Positions 39,383 to 49,180 of a stretch of 64,000 nucleotides of DNA are shown here, one piece after another. A program made the translations under genes and the position numbers. Within the stretch, counting starts at the first letter, position 1, and every line of letters starts with the position of its first letter. Below the pieces are notes generated by a model. That model did not search any database. It worked only from the letters and a program-made list of their open reading frames with translations, and was not told the DNA's origin. This stretch comes from Sphingomonas rubra (lineage in GTDB: Bacteria > Pseudomonadota > Alphaproteobacteria > Sphingomonadales > Sphingomonadaceae): positions 310,001 to 374,000 of the forward strand of contig NZ_FOXP01000001.1 in assembly GCF_900115745.1 (NCBI RefSeq). Reading direction: 5' to 3'.

Positions 39383-41364
39383 AGCTGAATTGGGGATGGG
39401 CGACGGCACTGGCCACGCTGTCGGTACCCGCCACCGCCGAACCGCCAGCGGCGGCGGCCAGGCTGGATCACATTCCCGACCAGCTGACGGCGGCGCAGGC
39501 GACCGCGTACCGCGCGGTGTTCGCCGCCATCCGCGAGAGCCGCTGGCAGGACGCGCAGATCGGGCTGGACGCGATGCAGCCGGGCCCGCTGCACGCCATC
39601 GCGCGGGCTGAACTCTACACGGCCAAGGGCTCGCCCAGGGTCGAGCTCGGGCCGCTGGTCGCGCTCATCAACGAGGCGCCCGAACTGCCGGAGGCCGAGG
39701 CGCTACGCCGGCTGGCGGCGGCACGCGGCGCGGTCGATCTGCCTCCCCTGCCCGCCCAGCAGCGGCTGATCTGGCAGGACGGCGCGCCGCGCCGCGTGCG
39801 GGCCAAGGCGACGCGCAGCGACCTGGTCGCCGCCGATCTGGCCGCCAGGATGCAGCCGCTCATCAAGGTCGACGACGGCGCCGCGGCGGAGGCACTACTC
39901 GCCGAAACGAGCGGCCTTTCGCCCGAGGCGCAGACCGAGTGGCAGGCCAAGGTGGCCTGGATGTACTATCTGCAAGGGCAGGACGCCAAGGTCCGCACGC
40001 TGGGCGCACAGGCGGCGAACGGCGTCGGCGAGTGGGCGGTGCAGGGCCGCTGGATGACCGCGCTGTCGGCGTGGCGGCAGCGGGACTGCGCCGCCGCGTC
40101 GACCGGGTTCGAGGGCGTCGCCGCGCGCGCGAGTGACGTCGACCTGCGTAGCGCCGGGCTCTACTGGGCGGCGCGCGCCGACATGGCGTGCGCGCGGCCC
40201 GACCGGGTCGAGGGGCGGCTGAAGGCGGCGGCACAGTTCGGCGAGAGCTTCTACGGACAGCTGGCACGCCAGGCGCTGGGCCTGCGTGCCAGGCTGGTCG
40301 GCCCCGGCGGGCTGGTCACCACCGACTGGACCCGGCTCGACAAGCGACCCAACGTCCGCGTCGCCGCCGCCCTCATCGAGGTGGGCGAGACCGAGCTGGC
40401 CGACGACGTTGTCCGCCAGCAGGCGAAGATCGGCGATCCGGCGGAGTTCGCGAGCCTCGTCCGCCTCGCGGAGACGCTGGACCTGCCCGCAACGACGATC
40501 TGGCTGGCGCACAACTGCCCGCAAGGCGTGACCGCGACCGCGGCGGCGCGCTATCCCACGCCCAACTGGCGCCCGGCGAGCGGCTGGCGTGTCGACAAGT
40601 CGCTGGTCTACGCCCACACGCTGGAGGAGAGCCGGTTCCGCGCCACCGTGACCAGCCCGGCGGGCGCGTACGGCCTGATGCAGATCATGCCCGCCGCGGC
40701 CACCGATTTCGCGCGCGAGCGGGGTACGTCGGTCGACAAGCGCGCGCTCGGCACCCCGGCGGTCAACATGGACATTGGCCAGCGCCATCTGGAGCGGCTG
40801 CGCGACTCGGCCGTGACCGGCGGGCTGCTGCCCAAGGTGATGGCGGCGTACAATGCCGGGCCGAAGCCGGTCGGCGAGTGGAACAGCATCGTCCATGACG
40901 GCGGCGATCCGCTGCTGTGGATCGAGAGCATCCCGTACTGGGAGACGCGTGGCTACGTCACCACCGTGATGCGCAATTACTGGATGTACGAGGGCCAGTC
41001 GGGCAAGGCCGCCTCCGCCAGCCGCGCCGCACTGGCGCAAGGCGCGTGGCCGCGCTTTCCCGGCATGACCGGGCCGGCGATGGTGCGAATCGACGGCGGC
41101 CGGATGACGCCGGTGCCGTTCCGCGCCGCGACGCCGACGGTCGCCTTGGCCGCGGCTTCGCCCGCCTCCACGCCCTCGCCCGCCCCGGCAGCCGCGCCGA
41201 CCAGCGTGGCGGCGACGCTGCCGAGCGGCAGCCCGCGCGACGAGGCGGCGATGATGCGCGCCGCGGCGGCGATGATGGCGATGCAGCCGGGACAGCCCGG
41301 CTCCGGCGGCGGCGGCGCGGTGACCGCCCTGCTGCCCCCCGCGGGCGCGAGCCTGGCGAACTGA
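39379..41364 (+). CDS. slt: Soluble lytic murein transglycosylase (SLT, family 1)
   Basis: Cleaves glycan strands of peptidoglycan in the periplasm to 1,6-anhydro products. 661 residues: a signal peptide ([20 protein letters not shown]), a long helical superstructure domain, and the SLT catalytic domain from about 405 with the catalytic Glu in EESRF (E417), then [19 protein letters not shown] and the [14 protein letters not shown] motif. A low-complexity Ala/Pro tail ends the protein. The ATG overlaps the previous stop (ATGA), and the stop shares a base with the moaB ATG. Confidence 0.93.
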   Translation: MKLNWGWATALATLSVPATAEPPAAAARLDHIPDQLTAAQATAYRAVFAAIRESRWQDAQIGLDAMQPGPLHAIARAELYTAKGSPRVELGPLVALINEAPELPEAEALRRLAAARGAVDLPPLPAQQRLIWQDGAPRRVRAKATRSDLVAADLAARMQPLIKVDDGAAAEALLAETSGLSPEAQTEWQAKVAWMYYLQGQDAKVRTLGAQAANGVGEWAVQGRWMTALSAWRQRDCAAASTGFEGVAARASDVDLRSAGLYWAARADMACARPDRVEGRLKAAAQFGESFYGQLARQALGLRARLVGPGGLVTTDWTRLDKRPNVRVAAALIEVGETELADDVVRQQAKIGDPAEFASLVRLAETLDLPATTIWLAHNCPQGVTATAAARYPTPNWRPASGWRVDKSLVYAHTLEESRFRATVTSPAGAYGLMQIMPAAATDFARERGTSVDKRALGTPAVNMDIGQRHLERLRDSAVTGGLLPKVMAAYNAGPKPVGEWNSIVHDGGDPLLWIESIPYWETRGYVTTVMRNYWMYEGQSGKAASASRAALAQGAWPRFPGMTGPAMVRIDGGRMTPVPFRAATPTVALAAASPASTPSPAPAAAPTSVAATLPSGSPRDEAAMMRAAAAMMAMQPGQPGSGGGGAVTALLPPAGASLAN

Positions 41365-41891
41365 TGCCGATCGACCAGAGCCGGCCCTTCCACCCGGTCC
41401 GCATCGCGGTGCTGACCGTGTCGGACACGCGCGGTCTGGCCGAGGATCGCTCGGGCGACGCGCTAGTCGAGCGGCTGGAGGGCGCCGGCCACCTGCTCGC
41501 CGCGCGCGCGATCGAGCGCGACGATGTCGACGCGATCGTGGCACGGCTCGACGCCTGGATCGACGATCCGGCGATCGACGTGGTGGTGACCACCGGCGGC
41601 ACCGGCGTGACCGGCCGCGACGTGACGCCGGAAGCGGTCGAACGGGTCGCGGAGAAGATGATCCCCGGCTTCGGCGAGCTGTTCCGCTTCCTCAGCTACG
41701 CCAAGATCGGCACCTCCACCGTCCAGTCGCGCGCCTGCGCCTGCGTGGCCCGCGGCACCTACGTCTTCGCGCTGCCGGGCTCCACCGGCGCGGTGAAGGA
41801 CGGCTGGGACGGCATCCTGGCCGAGCAACTCGACAGCCGCCACCGCCCGTGCAACTTCGTCGAGCTGATGCCCCGACTGACCGAGCGATAG
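41364..41891 (+). CDS. moaB: Molybdenum cofactor biosynthesis protein MoaB (MogA/MoaB family)
   Basis: 175 residues of the MoCF-binding fold: [50 protein letters not shown] and [18 protein letters not shown]. Family members adenylylate molybdopterin before metal insertion. Whether this copy acts as MogA or as the less-defined MoaB cannot be read from sequence. Start TGATG-coupled to the transglycosylase; there are no other molybdenum genes nearby. Confidence 0.92.
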   Translation: MPIDQSRPFHPVRIAVLTVSDTRGLAEDRSGDALVERLEGAGHLLAARAIERDDVDAIVARLDAWIDDPAIDVVVTTGGTGVTGRDVTPEAVERVAEKMIPGFGELFRFLSYAKIGTSTVQSRACACVARGTYVFALPGSTGAVKDGWDGILAEQLDSRHRPCNFVELMPRLTER

Positions 41892-41984
41892 CCGATCGCC
41901 TACCGAAAATTTCCATGAGGATCGACCGGCTGTCCGGCCCCTGCCGTTCTTGATACGTTCCCCTGCGACGGTTAGGCTGCGCGG

Positions 41985-43055
41985 GTGTCCACGACTCGAC
42001 CTATACGCGGCGCGACGCTGAACAATGGCAGCGGACGCTTCAACCTTCCCGCGCGCGAAGCCGACGGCGACTGGCTCGACACGCGTGAGGGAATCGATGG
42101 CGCGCCGCCCAGCCTGCGGACCACCGTCACCGTGGAGCGGCCACGGACGATCGTCAGCCGCAACGCCTCGCCCGACGTGCCGTTCGACCGCTCGATCAAT
42201 CCCTATCGCGGTTGCGAACACGGTTGCATCTACTGCTTCGCGCGGCCGAGCCACGCCTTTCACGACCTGTCGCCGGGGCTGGATTTCGAGAGCCGGCTGT
42301 TCGCCAAGCCGGGCGCCGCCGCGTTGCTGCGCGGTGAACTCGCCAGGCCGGGATACGACGTGCGACCGATGGCGCTCGGCACCAACACCGATCCCTACCA
42401 GCCGATCGAGCGCGAGTGGCGGATCACGCGGCAAGTGCTCGAGGTGCTCGCCGAGACGAACCATCCGGTGACGATCACTACCAAGTCGGACCGGGTGGTC
42501 CGCGACCTCGACCTGCTCGCCGCGATGGCCGCGAAGGGGCTGGCGAGCGTGTGCGTGTCGATCACCTCGCTCGACCCCCGCGTCGCGGCCACGGTGGAGC
42601 CGCGCGCGCCGACGCCCGAGCGTCGCTTAAAGGCGGTGCGCGCACTGAGCGATGCCGGCGTGCCGGTCTACGTCTCGATCGCACCGGTCATCCCGGCGAT
42701 CACCGACCATGAGATCGAGCACCTGCTGGAACGGGCAGCGGCAGCGGGCGCGCGCCATGCCTTCTTCATCCCGGTGCGACTGCCATGGGAAGTGGCCCCG
42801 CTGTTCCGGGCCTGGCTGGACGAGCATTTTCCCGATCGCGCCGGCAAGGTGATGGCGACCATCCGGTCGCTGCGCGGCGGGCGCGACAACGATCCCGGCT
42901 TCGGCACGAGGATGAAGGGTCAAGGGCCTTGGTACGACCTGCTGCACACGCGTTTCCGGATCGCGTGCCGCAAACTGGGGCTGAACCAGCAGCGGGTGGT
43001 CCTCCGATGCGACCTGTTCCGCCCACCCGCCGGACCGCAGGGCGAGTTGTTCTGA
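41985..43055 (+). CDS. PA0069-type radical SAM protein (SplB-like superfamily)
   Basis: 356 residues. The radical SAM cluster motif is C77-x3-C81-x2-C84 (CEHGCIYC), followed by FARPSHAF. It resembles the conserved PA0069/COG1533 group, distantly related to spore photoproduct lyase; the reaction is unknown. The C-terminal third (GPWYDLLHTRFRIACRKLGL) is conserved in that group. The GTG at 41985 begins VSTTRPIRGATLNNGSGRF, matching the usual N-terminus, although the ribosome-binding site is weak. Confidence 0.88.
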   Translation: MSTTRPIRGATLNNGSGRFNLPAREADGDWLDTREGIDGAPPSLRTTVTVERPRTIVSRNASPDVPFDRSINPYRGCEHGCIYCFARPSHAFHDLSPGLDFESRLFAKPGAAALLRGELARPGYDVRPMALGTNTDPYQPIEREWRITRQVLEVLAETNHPVTITTKSDRVVRDLDLLAAMAAKGLASVCVSITSLDPRVAATVEPRAPTPERRLKAVRALSDAGVPVYVSIAPVIPAITDHEIEHLLERAAAAGARHAFFIPVRLPWEVAPLFRAWLDEHFPDRAGKVMATIRSLRGGRDNDPGFGTRMKGQGPWYDLLHTRFRIACRKLGLNQQRVVLRCDLFRPPAGPQGELF

Positions 43056-43075
43056 GCGAGGCCCTTCCGCGAAAA

Positions 43076-43100
43076 CGAACCGATGACGTCGGCGAGCGTT
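43076..43100 (+). promoter_or_regulatory. EcfG-type general stress promoter upstream of the 46-residue protein
   Basis: CGAAC (43076-43080), 16 bases, CGTT (43097-43100). The consensus for the alphaproteobacterial general-stress sigma factor EcfG is GGAAC-N16/17-CGTT, so only one base deviates. It lies 23 bases before the ATG, with AAGGAG between. Confidence 0.65.
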
Positions 43101-43122
43101 GAGAGCGTGAAGGAGTAGCATC

Positions 43123-43263
43123 ATGCCCGACGATCAGCAGCACGACCAACAACCCGGCGCCGACGACCAGGAATCGGCCAAGCCGAAGCCCGTCGAGAAG
43201 GAGCAGTCCGGCGCCGGTTACGGCAACAATGCCGGTCCGCAGGACGAGGTCGACGAGCAGTAA
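43123..43263 (+). CDS. Small hydrophilic acidic protein (46 residues), probable stress protein
   Basis: ATG at 43123 with a strong ribosome-binding site (AAGGAG, 8 bases upstream) and TAA at 43261. The product is rich in Gln, Asp, Glu, Gly and Pro (starts MPDDQQHDQQPGADDQ, ends NNAGPQDEVDEQ), has no hydrophobic segment and is probably disordered. I do not recognise the family. The EcfG-type promoter upstream and the tight hairpin downstream make a self-contained transcription unit, which argues that it is real despite its size. Confidence 0.72.
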   Translation: MPDDQQHDQQPGADDQESAKPKPVEKEQSGAGYGNNAGPQDEVDEQ

Positions 43264-43270
43264 ACGCGTC

Positions 43271-43299
43271 CGTCACGCCGCCCTCACGGCGGCGTGACG
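43271..43299. terminator. Bidirectional hairpin terminator
   Basis: Perfect 12-bp inverted repeat CGTCACGCCGCC / GGCGGCGTGACG with a 5-base loop, placed between the stop of the 46-residue protein (43263) and the stop of the convergent acyl-CoA synthetase gene (43307). The T-run is weak on both sides. Confidence 0.7.
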
Positions 43300-43306
43300 A
43301 AGACGA

Positions 43307-44905
43307 TCAGGCGGTCGCGAGCACGTGATCGCGAAACTGCTCGCGCAACGCGGTCTTGAGGAGCTTGCCCGTCGCGGTGTGCGGCAGAGCCTCGACGAAG
43401 ACGATCTCGTCGGGCAGCCACCATTTGGCGACGTGCCGCGTCAGGTGCGCGTTGATCTCCGCCGCAGAGACCGTGCTGCCCGGCTTGCGGACCACGACGA
43501 GCAGCGGCCGCTCGTCCCATTTCGGATGCGACATCGCGATCGCCGCCGCCTCGGCGACGCCGGGGCAGCCCACCGCGGCGTTCTCCAGATCGACCGAGCT
43601 GATCCACTCGCCCCCGGACTTGATGACGTCCTTGGCGCGATCGGTGATCTGCATGGTGCCGTCCGGATGGAGGACGGAGACGTCGCCGGTGTCGAACCAG
43701 CCGTCGGCGTCGAGACAATCCTCGGCGGCGCGGTAGTAGCGGCGCACCACCCAGGGTCCACGCACCTGCAGGCGGCCGGCGCTGATGCCGTCGCGGGGCA
43801 GCAACGCGCCTTCGTCGTCGATCACCCGCAGTTCGATGTTGAAGGGGATTTGCCCCTGTTTGGACAACAGGTCGAGCTGCGCCTCGCGGTCCATCTCGTC
43901 CCACTCGGGCGGGCGCTGACCGGCGGTGCCGACGGGCGACGTCTCCGTCATGCCCCACAGGTGCGCGACCTCGATCCCCATCGCCATGATCCGCTCGATC
44001 ATCGCGCGCGGCGCCGCCGAGCCGCCGATGCTGGCGAGTTGCAGGTGGCGCGGCGGCTCCCCGCCCGCATCGATATGCGCGAACATGCCGAGCCACACGG
44101 TCGGCACGCCCGCCGAATGGGTCACCCGCTCGCGCGTCATCAGGTCGCACAGCACGGCCGGGTCGTTGACCGCCGAGTAGACCATCGTCGCCCCGGCGAT
44201 CGGCACGGCGAGCGGCAGCCCCCAGCCCGCGGCGTGGAACATCGGCACCACCGGTAGCGCGATCGAGCGCGAGGACAGGTTGAAGATCGCGGGCGTGATG
44301 ACGGCGAGCGCGTGCAGCACCTGGCTACGATGCGTATAGAGCACGCCCTTGGGATCGCCGGTGGTGCCGCTGGTATAGGCCAGCATGCACGGTTCCCGCT
44401 CCGATCCGTCGACCCAGGTGTAGGCGCCGTCCTCCGGCTCGAGCAGCGCGGCGAGCGAGCCGGGGCCGTGACCGTCCATCACCACGTAATGCTCGATCGT
44501 CGTCCAGCGGTCGCGCAGCCGGTCGACGATCGGCTGGAACGCCCGGTCGTAGAGGAGGACGCGGTCCTCGGCATGGTCGGCGATGTAGAGGAGCTGCTCG
44601 TCGAACAGGCGCGGATTGATCGTGTGGATCACCCCGCCCATGCCCATCACGCCGTACCAGGCGACGAGGTGCGCGGCGTGGTTCATCGCCAGCGTGGCGA
44701 CGCGGTCGCCCGGCCGGATGCCGAGCCGTTCCAGCGCCTGCGCGAGCCGCCTGGCATCGTGCGCGATGCCGGCCCAGTTGGTGCGGCTCTCGCGACCATC
44801 GGCCCAGCGGGTGACGATCTCGCGCGTCGGATGCTCGCGCGCCGCGTGATCGATGATGCGGTGCACCCGCAACTCGATGTCCTGCATGGTATTCAGCAAC
44901 GCCAC
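43307..44905 (-). CDS. Fatty acyl-CoA synthetase (AMP-binding)
   Basis: Activates a fatty acid to acyl-CoA via an acyl-adenylate. About 532 residues: the P-loop [20 protein letters not shown]5 region [13 protein letters not shown]7/A8 ([31 protein letters not shown]) and the catalytic Lys near the end (TATGKLLKT). By type it is a medium/long-chain ligase. The GTG at 44905 is used because the usual family start has a few residues before TMQD; the ATG at 44887 is the alternative. ETF-QO at 36892 would act downstream in beta-oxidation. Confidence 0.9.
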   Translation of the reverse strand: MALLNTMQDIELRVHRIIDHAAREHPTREIVTRWADGRESRTNWAGIAHDARRLAQALERLGIRPGDRVATLAMNHAAHLVAWYGVMGMGGVIHTINPRLFDEQLLYIADHAEDRVLLYDRAFQPIVDRLRDRWTTIEHYVVMDGHGPGSLAALLEPEDGAYTWVDGSEREPCMLAYTSGTTGDPKGVLYTHRSQVLHALAVITPAIFNLSSRSIALPVVPMFHAAGWGLPLAVPIAGATMVYSAVNDPAVLCDLMTRERVTHSAGVPTVWLGMFAHIDAGGEPPRHLQLASIGGSAAPRAMIERIMAMGIEVAHLWGMTETSPVGTAGQRPPEWDEMDREAQLDLLSKQGQIPFNIELRVIDDEGALLPRDGISAGRLQVRGPWVVRRYYRAAEDCLDADGWFDTGDVSVLHPDGTMQITDRAKDVIKSGGEWISSVDLENAAVGCPGVAEAAAIAMSHPKWDERPLLVVVRKPGSTVSAAEINAHLTRHVAKWWLPDEIVFVEALPHTATGKLLKTALREQFRDHVLATA

Positions 44906-44994
44906 TCCCCTCCCGCTTGCGGGAGGGGTCGGGGGAGGGCTGGTCCTCCGCTACGACTGCCCTCCCCTCGCCTCCTCCCGCGAGCGGAAGAAGA
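44903..44994. repeat. GC-rich hairpin repeat between dnaE and the acyl-CoA synthetase gene
   Basis: CTCCCCTCCCGCTTGCGGGAGGGG forms a tight hairpin, followed by GGGGGAGGGC and further CTCCC/GGGAG runs. It is unlike family A, B or C. Its minus-strand GGGAGGGGA lies just before the GTG start of the synthetase and may serve as ribosome-binding site. Confidence 0.5.
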
Positions 44995-44999
44995 ACAGG

Positions 45000-47900
45000 T
45001 CAGCCGACCAGCTTCAGCCTCGTCTCGGAGGTCTTCAGCTCGACGGCGGCGACACCGTGCAACGCCTCGATATGGCTGGCAAGCTCCGCGTCGAGCAGGA
45101 AGTCGCGGCCGAGCAGCACGGTCGCCTCGCCCGCATCGGTGCGCAGCTTGGCCCGGATCTCGCCGCGGGCGCCGCGATGTTGCGAGAGCAGGTCGGCGAG
45201 CAGGCCGAAGGCGGCGGGCGCCGTCACCGTGACCTCCACCACGAAGCGGGCGTTGGCGGCGAGCCCCTCGAACGGCTGGATGCGCTTGATCGAGACGCGA
45301 GGGCTCTCCTCGCCCGGACGGCGATCGAGTTCGACGGTGAGCAGCCCGCAGCCGCCGGCCCGCGCCGCCTCTTCCAGGTCGCGCGCGACCGCGTCGTCGA
45401 AGCAGGTGGCGATGAACTGGCCCGACGCGTCGGACATCTGCGCCATCATGTACCGCTTGCCCCGCGCCGAGGTGCGCCAGCGCGCATCCTCGACCAGCGC
45501 CGCCATGGTCGCGCCGGCACGGGTGCCGTCCTCCGGGATGCGGAGCTCGCCGAGCGACGCGAAGCTGCGCGCCCCGTGCATCTTGGCCAGGTGCGCGTGC
45601 CGGTCGACGGGATGGGCGGAGAAGTAGAAGCCGAACGCCTCCTTCTCCTGGTCCATGCGCTGCGACAACGTCCACTTGGCCGCCTGCGGCAGGCGGATCG
45701 TGTCGCCGGCGTGGCTGGCATCGCCGAACAGCCCGCCCTGCCCGCTGGTCTTCTGGTCGTGCGTGCGCGCGGCGACCGCCAGGATCGTCTCGGCAACCGC
45801 GTGGACGCCGGCACGGTTGTCGGCGAGACCGTCGAAGGCGCCGGCGGCGGCGAGCGTCTCCAGCTGCCGCTTGTTGAGCAGGCGCGGATCGACGCGGGTG
45901 GCGAGGTCGTCGAGGTTCTTGAACGCGCCCCGGTCGCGCTCGAGCACGAGCTTCTCCATCGCCCCTTCGCCCACCGACTTCAGCGCGCCCAGCGCGTAGC
46001 GGATGCCGAGCCCATCGCCCGTCGCCTCCACGTCGAAATCGGGCTGGCTGGCGTTGACGCACGGGGGCAGCAGCGTGACGCCGGCGCGGCGCGCGTCCTC
46101 CACGAAGATGCCGAGCTTATCGGTCAGCGCCATGTCGTAGCACATCGACGCGGCGTAGAATTCGTGCGGGTGATGCGCCTTCAGCCACGCCGTCTGATAG
46201 GCGAGCAGCGCGTAGGCGGCGGCGTGCGACTTGTTGAAGCCGTAGCCGGCGAACTTGTCGATCAGGTCGAACAGCTCGTTGGCCTTGGCCCGGCCGATGC
46301 CGTTGGCGGCCTGGCAGCCGTCGACGAAGGTGGCGCGCTGCGCGTCCATCTCCGCCTTGATCTTCTTGCCCATCGCGCGGCGCAGCAGGTCGGCGCCGCC
46401 CAGCGAGTAGCCGGCCAGCACCTGCGCGGCCTGCATCACCTGCTCCTGATAGACGAAGATGCCGTACGTCTCGGCCAGGATGCCTTCGAGCAGCGCGTGC
46501 GGATACTCGATCGGCTCGCTGCCCTGCTTGCGGCGGCCGAAGCTGGGGATGTTGTCCATCGGGCCGGGGCGATAGAGCGAGACGAGCGCGATGATGTCGC
46601 CGAAATTGGTCGGCCGGACGGCGGACAGCGTCCGGCGCATCCCCTCCGATTCCAGCTGGAACACGCCCACCGTGTCGCCGCGCTGGAGGAGCTTGTAGAC
46701 TTCCGGGTCGTCCCACTCGAGCGCGTCGAGCTGCACCTCGATGCCGCGCTTGGCGAGCAGTTGCACCGCCTTCTGGAGGACCGACAGCGTCTTGAGGCCG
46801 AGGAAGTCGAACTTCACCAGCCCCGCGCCCTCGACATATTTCATGTCGAACTGCGTGACCGGCATGTCGGAGCGCGGGTCGCGATAGAGCGGGACGAGCT
46901 GGTTGAGCGGCCGGTCGCCGATGACGACGCCGGCGGCGTGGGTCGACGAGTGGCGGGGCAGCCCCTCCAGCTTCATCGCCAGGTCGACGAGGCGGCGCAC
47001 CGCATTGTCGTTGGCATATTCGCGCGCGAAGTCGCTGACGCCGTTCAGCGTCCGCTCCAGCGTCCACGGATCGGTCGGGTGGTTGGGGATCAGCTTGGCG
47101 AGGCGATCGACCTGGCCGTAGCTCATCTGGAGGACCCGGCCGGTGTCCTTGAGCACGGCGCGCGCCTTCAGTTTCCCGAAAGTGATGATCTGCGCGACTT
47201 GGTCGCGGCCGTATTTCTCCTGGACGTAGCGGATCACCTCTCCCCGCCGGGTTTCGCAGAAGTCGATGTCGAAATCGGGCATCGACACGCGTTCCGGGTT
47301 GAGGAACCGCTCGAACAGCAGGCCGAGCGCGAGCGGGTCGAGATCGGTGATGGTCAGCGCCCAGGCGACCACCGAACCCGCGCCGGAGCCGCGACCCGGC
47401 CCTACGGGGATGTCGTGATCCTTGGCCCATTTGATGAAGTCGGCGACGATCAGGAAATAGCCGGGAAACCCCATCTGCACGATGACGTCGACCTCGAACG
47501 TCAGGCGGTCGCGATACTCGGCACGCCAATCGCCTTCGGGCTCGGGCTCTCCCTTCAAGGCGCGCAGTTCGGCGATGCGGTCGAGCCGCGCCTCCAGCCC
47601 GGCGGCGGCGTCGCGGCGGAGCATGTCGGCCTCGCCCGCCAGATCGCCGGCGAGCGTCGGCAGGATCGGCTTGCGGCTGGGCGCGGCGACGGCGCAGCGC
47701 TGCGCCACGACCAGCGTGTTGTCGATCGCCTCGGGCAGGTCGGCGAACAGCGTGCGCATCGCCTCGGCCGGCTTCAGCCAGGCGTCGGGGCAGGTGCGCG
47801 GGCGGTCCTCCGTCTCGACATAGGTGGAATGGGCGATGCACAACATGGCGTCGTGCGCGTCGCCGAACGCGGACTCCGCGAAGCAGCAGGGATTGGTCGC

Positions 47901-48500
47901 GACGATCGGCCATTCGCGGGCATAGGCGAGGTCGAGCAGCGCCTCCTCCGCCGCCTCCTCCACCGCGTCGCCGCGGCGGCACAGCTCGACGTAGAGCCGG
48001 TCGCCGAACATGCGCGACAGCGCGTCGGCATAGGCATGGGCACGGTCGGGCTGCCCCTCGGCGAACAGGCGGGCGAGCGCGCCCTCACCGCCGCCGGTCA
48101 GCGCGATCAGCCCATCGGCATGGGCGGCGAGCTTCTCCAGCGAGACGTGCGCCGCGTGCTCGATCGGGCGATCGAGATGCGCGGCCGACACCAGCGCGCA
48201 GAGATTATCGTAACCCCGGTCGTTCTGCGCGTAGAGCGCCACCCAGTCGACCACCGGCGCCGCGCCCTCCGGCATGCCCGGCCGGGCGACGCCCAGCATG
48301 GTGCCGATCACCGGCTGCACGCCGTCCTTTCTCGCCGCATCGGAGAAGGCCATCGCCGCGTAGAGACCGTTGCGGTCGGTCAGCGCCGCGGCGGGGAAGC
48401 TGGCCGCCTTGGCCGCCTTGGCGATCGCCTTGGGCTCGATGGCGCCGTCCAGCATCGTGTAGCAGGAGAAGATGCGGAGCGGCACAAAGGCGGAATGCAT
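45000..48500 (-). CDS. dnaE: DNA polymerase III subunit alpha (DnaE1)
   Basis: Catalytic subunit of the replicative polymerase. 1166 residues with the PHP domain at the N-terminus (FVPLRIFSCYTMLDGA...), the palm with catalytic Asp residues in PDFDIDFCETRRGE, fingers, tandem HhH, and a C-terminal OB-fold. The beta-clamp-binding region lies in the later third. Length and order are normal for DnaE1. The first PHP motif has Cys/Tyr where active PHP domains have His, so metal-dependent proofreading by PHP is probably lost. ATG at 48500. Confidence 0.96.
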   Translation of the reverse strand: MHSAFVPLRIFSCYTMLDGAIEPKAIAKAAKAASFPAAALTDRNGLYAAMAFSDAARKDGVQPVIGTMLGVARPGMPEGAAPVVDWVALYAQNDRGYDNLCALVSAAHLDRPIEHAAHVSLEKLAAHADGLIALTGGGEGALARLFAEGQPDRAHAYADALSRMFGDRLYVELCRRGDAVEEAAEEALLDLAYAREWPIVATNPCCFAESAFGDAHDAMLCIAHSTYVETEDRPRTCPDAWLKPAEAMRTLFADLPEAIDNTLVVAQRCAVAAPSRKPILPTLAGDLAGEADMLRRDAAAGLEARLDRIAELRALKGEPEPEGDWRAEYRDRLTFEVDVIVQMGFPGYFLIVADFIKWAKDHDIPVGPGRGSGAGSVVAWALTITDLDPLALGLLFERFLNPERVSMPDFDIDFCETRRGEVIRYVQEKYGRDQVAQIITFGKLKARAVLKDTGRVLQMSYGQVDRLAKLIPNHPTDPWTLERTLNGVSDFAREYANDNAVRRLVDLAMKLEGLPRHSSTHAAGVVIGDRPLNQLVPLYRDPRSDMPVTQFDMKYVEGAGLVKFDFLGLKTLSVLQKAVQLLAKRGIEVQLDALEWDDPEVYKLLQRGDTVGVFQLESEGMRRTLSAVRPTNFGDIIALVSLYRPGPMDNIPSFGRRKQGSEPIEYPHALLEGILAETYGIFVYQEQVMQAAQVLAGYSLGGADLLRRAMGKKIKAEMDAQRATFVDGCQAANGIGRAKANELFDLIDKFAGYGFNKSHAAAYALLAYQTAWLKAHHPHEFYAASMCYDMALTDKLGIFVEDARRAGVTLLPPCVNASQPDFDVEATGDGLGIRYALGALKSVGEGAMEKLVLERDRGAFKNLDDLATRVDPRLLNKRQLETLAAAGAFDGLADNRAGVHAVAETILAVAARTHDQKTSGQGGLFGDASHAGDTIRLPQAAKWTLSQRMDQEKEAFGFYFSAHPVDRHAHLAKMHGARSFASLGELRIPEDGTRAGATMAALVEDARWRTSARGKRYMMAQMSDASGQFIATCFDDAVARDLEEAARAGGCGLLTVELDRRPGEESPRVSIKRIQPFEGLAANARFVVEVTVTAPAAFGLLADLLSQHRGARGEIRAKLRTDAGEATVLLGRDFLLDAELASHIEALHGVAAVELKTSETRLKLVG

Positions 48501-48539
48501 GGTCCCGCCCTACCCGCGCGCGCCTGATTCGACCAGTGC

Positions 48540-48564
48540 GGAACCGGCCATGAAGCGCGTCGTT
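48540..48564 (+). promoter_or_regulatory. EcfG-type general stress promoter upstream of the HdeD-like gene
   Basis: GGAAC (48540-48544), exactly 16 bases, CGTT (48561-48564), a perfect match to the alphaproteobacterial EcfG consensus. The predicted start site is about 22 bases before the ATG at 48593, which has AGGAGG-type ribosome-binding sequence (GCAGGAGGACTCC). Confidence 0.8.
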
Positions 48565-48592
48565 TCGCTGGCGTAAGCAGCAGGAGGACTCC

Positions 48593-49180
48593 ATGACCGA
48601 CACCTTTCGCGATCCCGGCGCGGCGGGGAGTGCCCCTCTCGCGCGGGCGGGTGCGGGCTGGGGATGGATCCTCGCCTACGGCATCCTCTCGGTGCTGCTC
48701 GGCGTCGCCGCCTTCGTCTGGCCGTTCGCGGCGACCTACGCGGCGACGCTGGTGATCGGCGCCTTCTTCATCGCGGCGGGCGCGCTGTCGATCGGCGCGG
48801 GCGTGTTCGGCCGCGGGCACGAAGGGCGCGGGTATCAGATCGGCTTCGGCATCCTCTCGCTCGTCATCGGCCTGATCCTGGCGTTCGAGCCGGCGACCGG
48901 CGCCTTGTCGCTGACGCTGCTCGTCGCGGTGTGGCTGGGCGTGCGCGGCGCGATGGAGCTTGGCTTCGGGTTCCGCATGCGGCGCGGCAAGGCGGCGATG
49001 GTGGTGCTGGGGCTGATCGACGTGATCCTGGCGATCGTCGTGCTCGCCACGCTGCCCTTCTCCGCGCTGACGCTGCCCGGCTTCATCCTGGGCATCAGCT
49101 TCCTGCTTGGCGGCATCGCGGCGATCTCGTCGGCGCTGCACCACAAGAAGGGCGAGCCGGCATTCGCAGTGCCGGCTTAG
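48593..49180 (+). CDS. HdeD-like DUF308 membrane protein
   Basis: 195 residues with six hydrophobic segments in three hairpin pairs (for example ILAYGILSVLLGVAAFVWPFAA, LVIGAFFIAAGALSIGAGVFG and IGFGILSLVIGLILAFEPAT), the pattern of the HdeD acid-resistance family. It is an inner-membrane protein; in enterics HdeD aids acid tolerance at high cell density, but the mechanism is unknown. The EcfG-type promoter fits a general stress role. Strong ribosome-binding site. The stop codon lies inside the left end of a palindromic repeat. Confidence 0.88.
   Translation: MTDTFRDPGAAGSAPLARAGAGWGWILAYGILSVLLGVAAFVWPFAATYAATLVIGAFFIAAGALSIGAGVFGRGHEGRGYQIGFGILSLVIGLILAFEPATGALSLTLLVAVWLGVRGAMELGFGFRMRRGKAAMVVLGLIDVILAIVVLATLPFSALTLPGFILGISFLLGGIAAISSALHHKKGEPAFAVPA

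Noticed and set aside
38548-39594. N-terminal extension of the ETF-QO frame by about 350 codons
   Set aside because: The extension is antisense to the UDG-like and transglycosylase genes. The ATG at 38547 with GGAGAGACGAGAG and the immediate FAD motif mark the true start.
44853-48527. Very long plus-strand open frame opposite dnaE (over 1200 codons)
   Set aside because: An antisense shadow caused by high GC. The composition is His/Asp/Leu/Arg-biased with no recognisable domain, while the minus strand is a complete DnaE.
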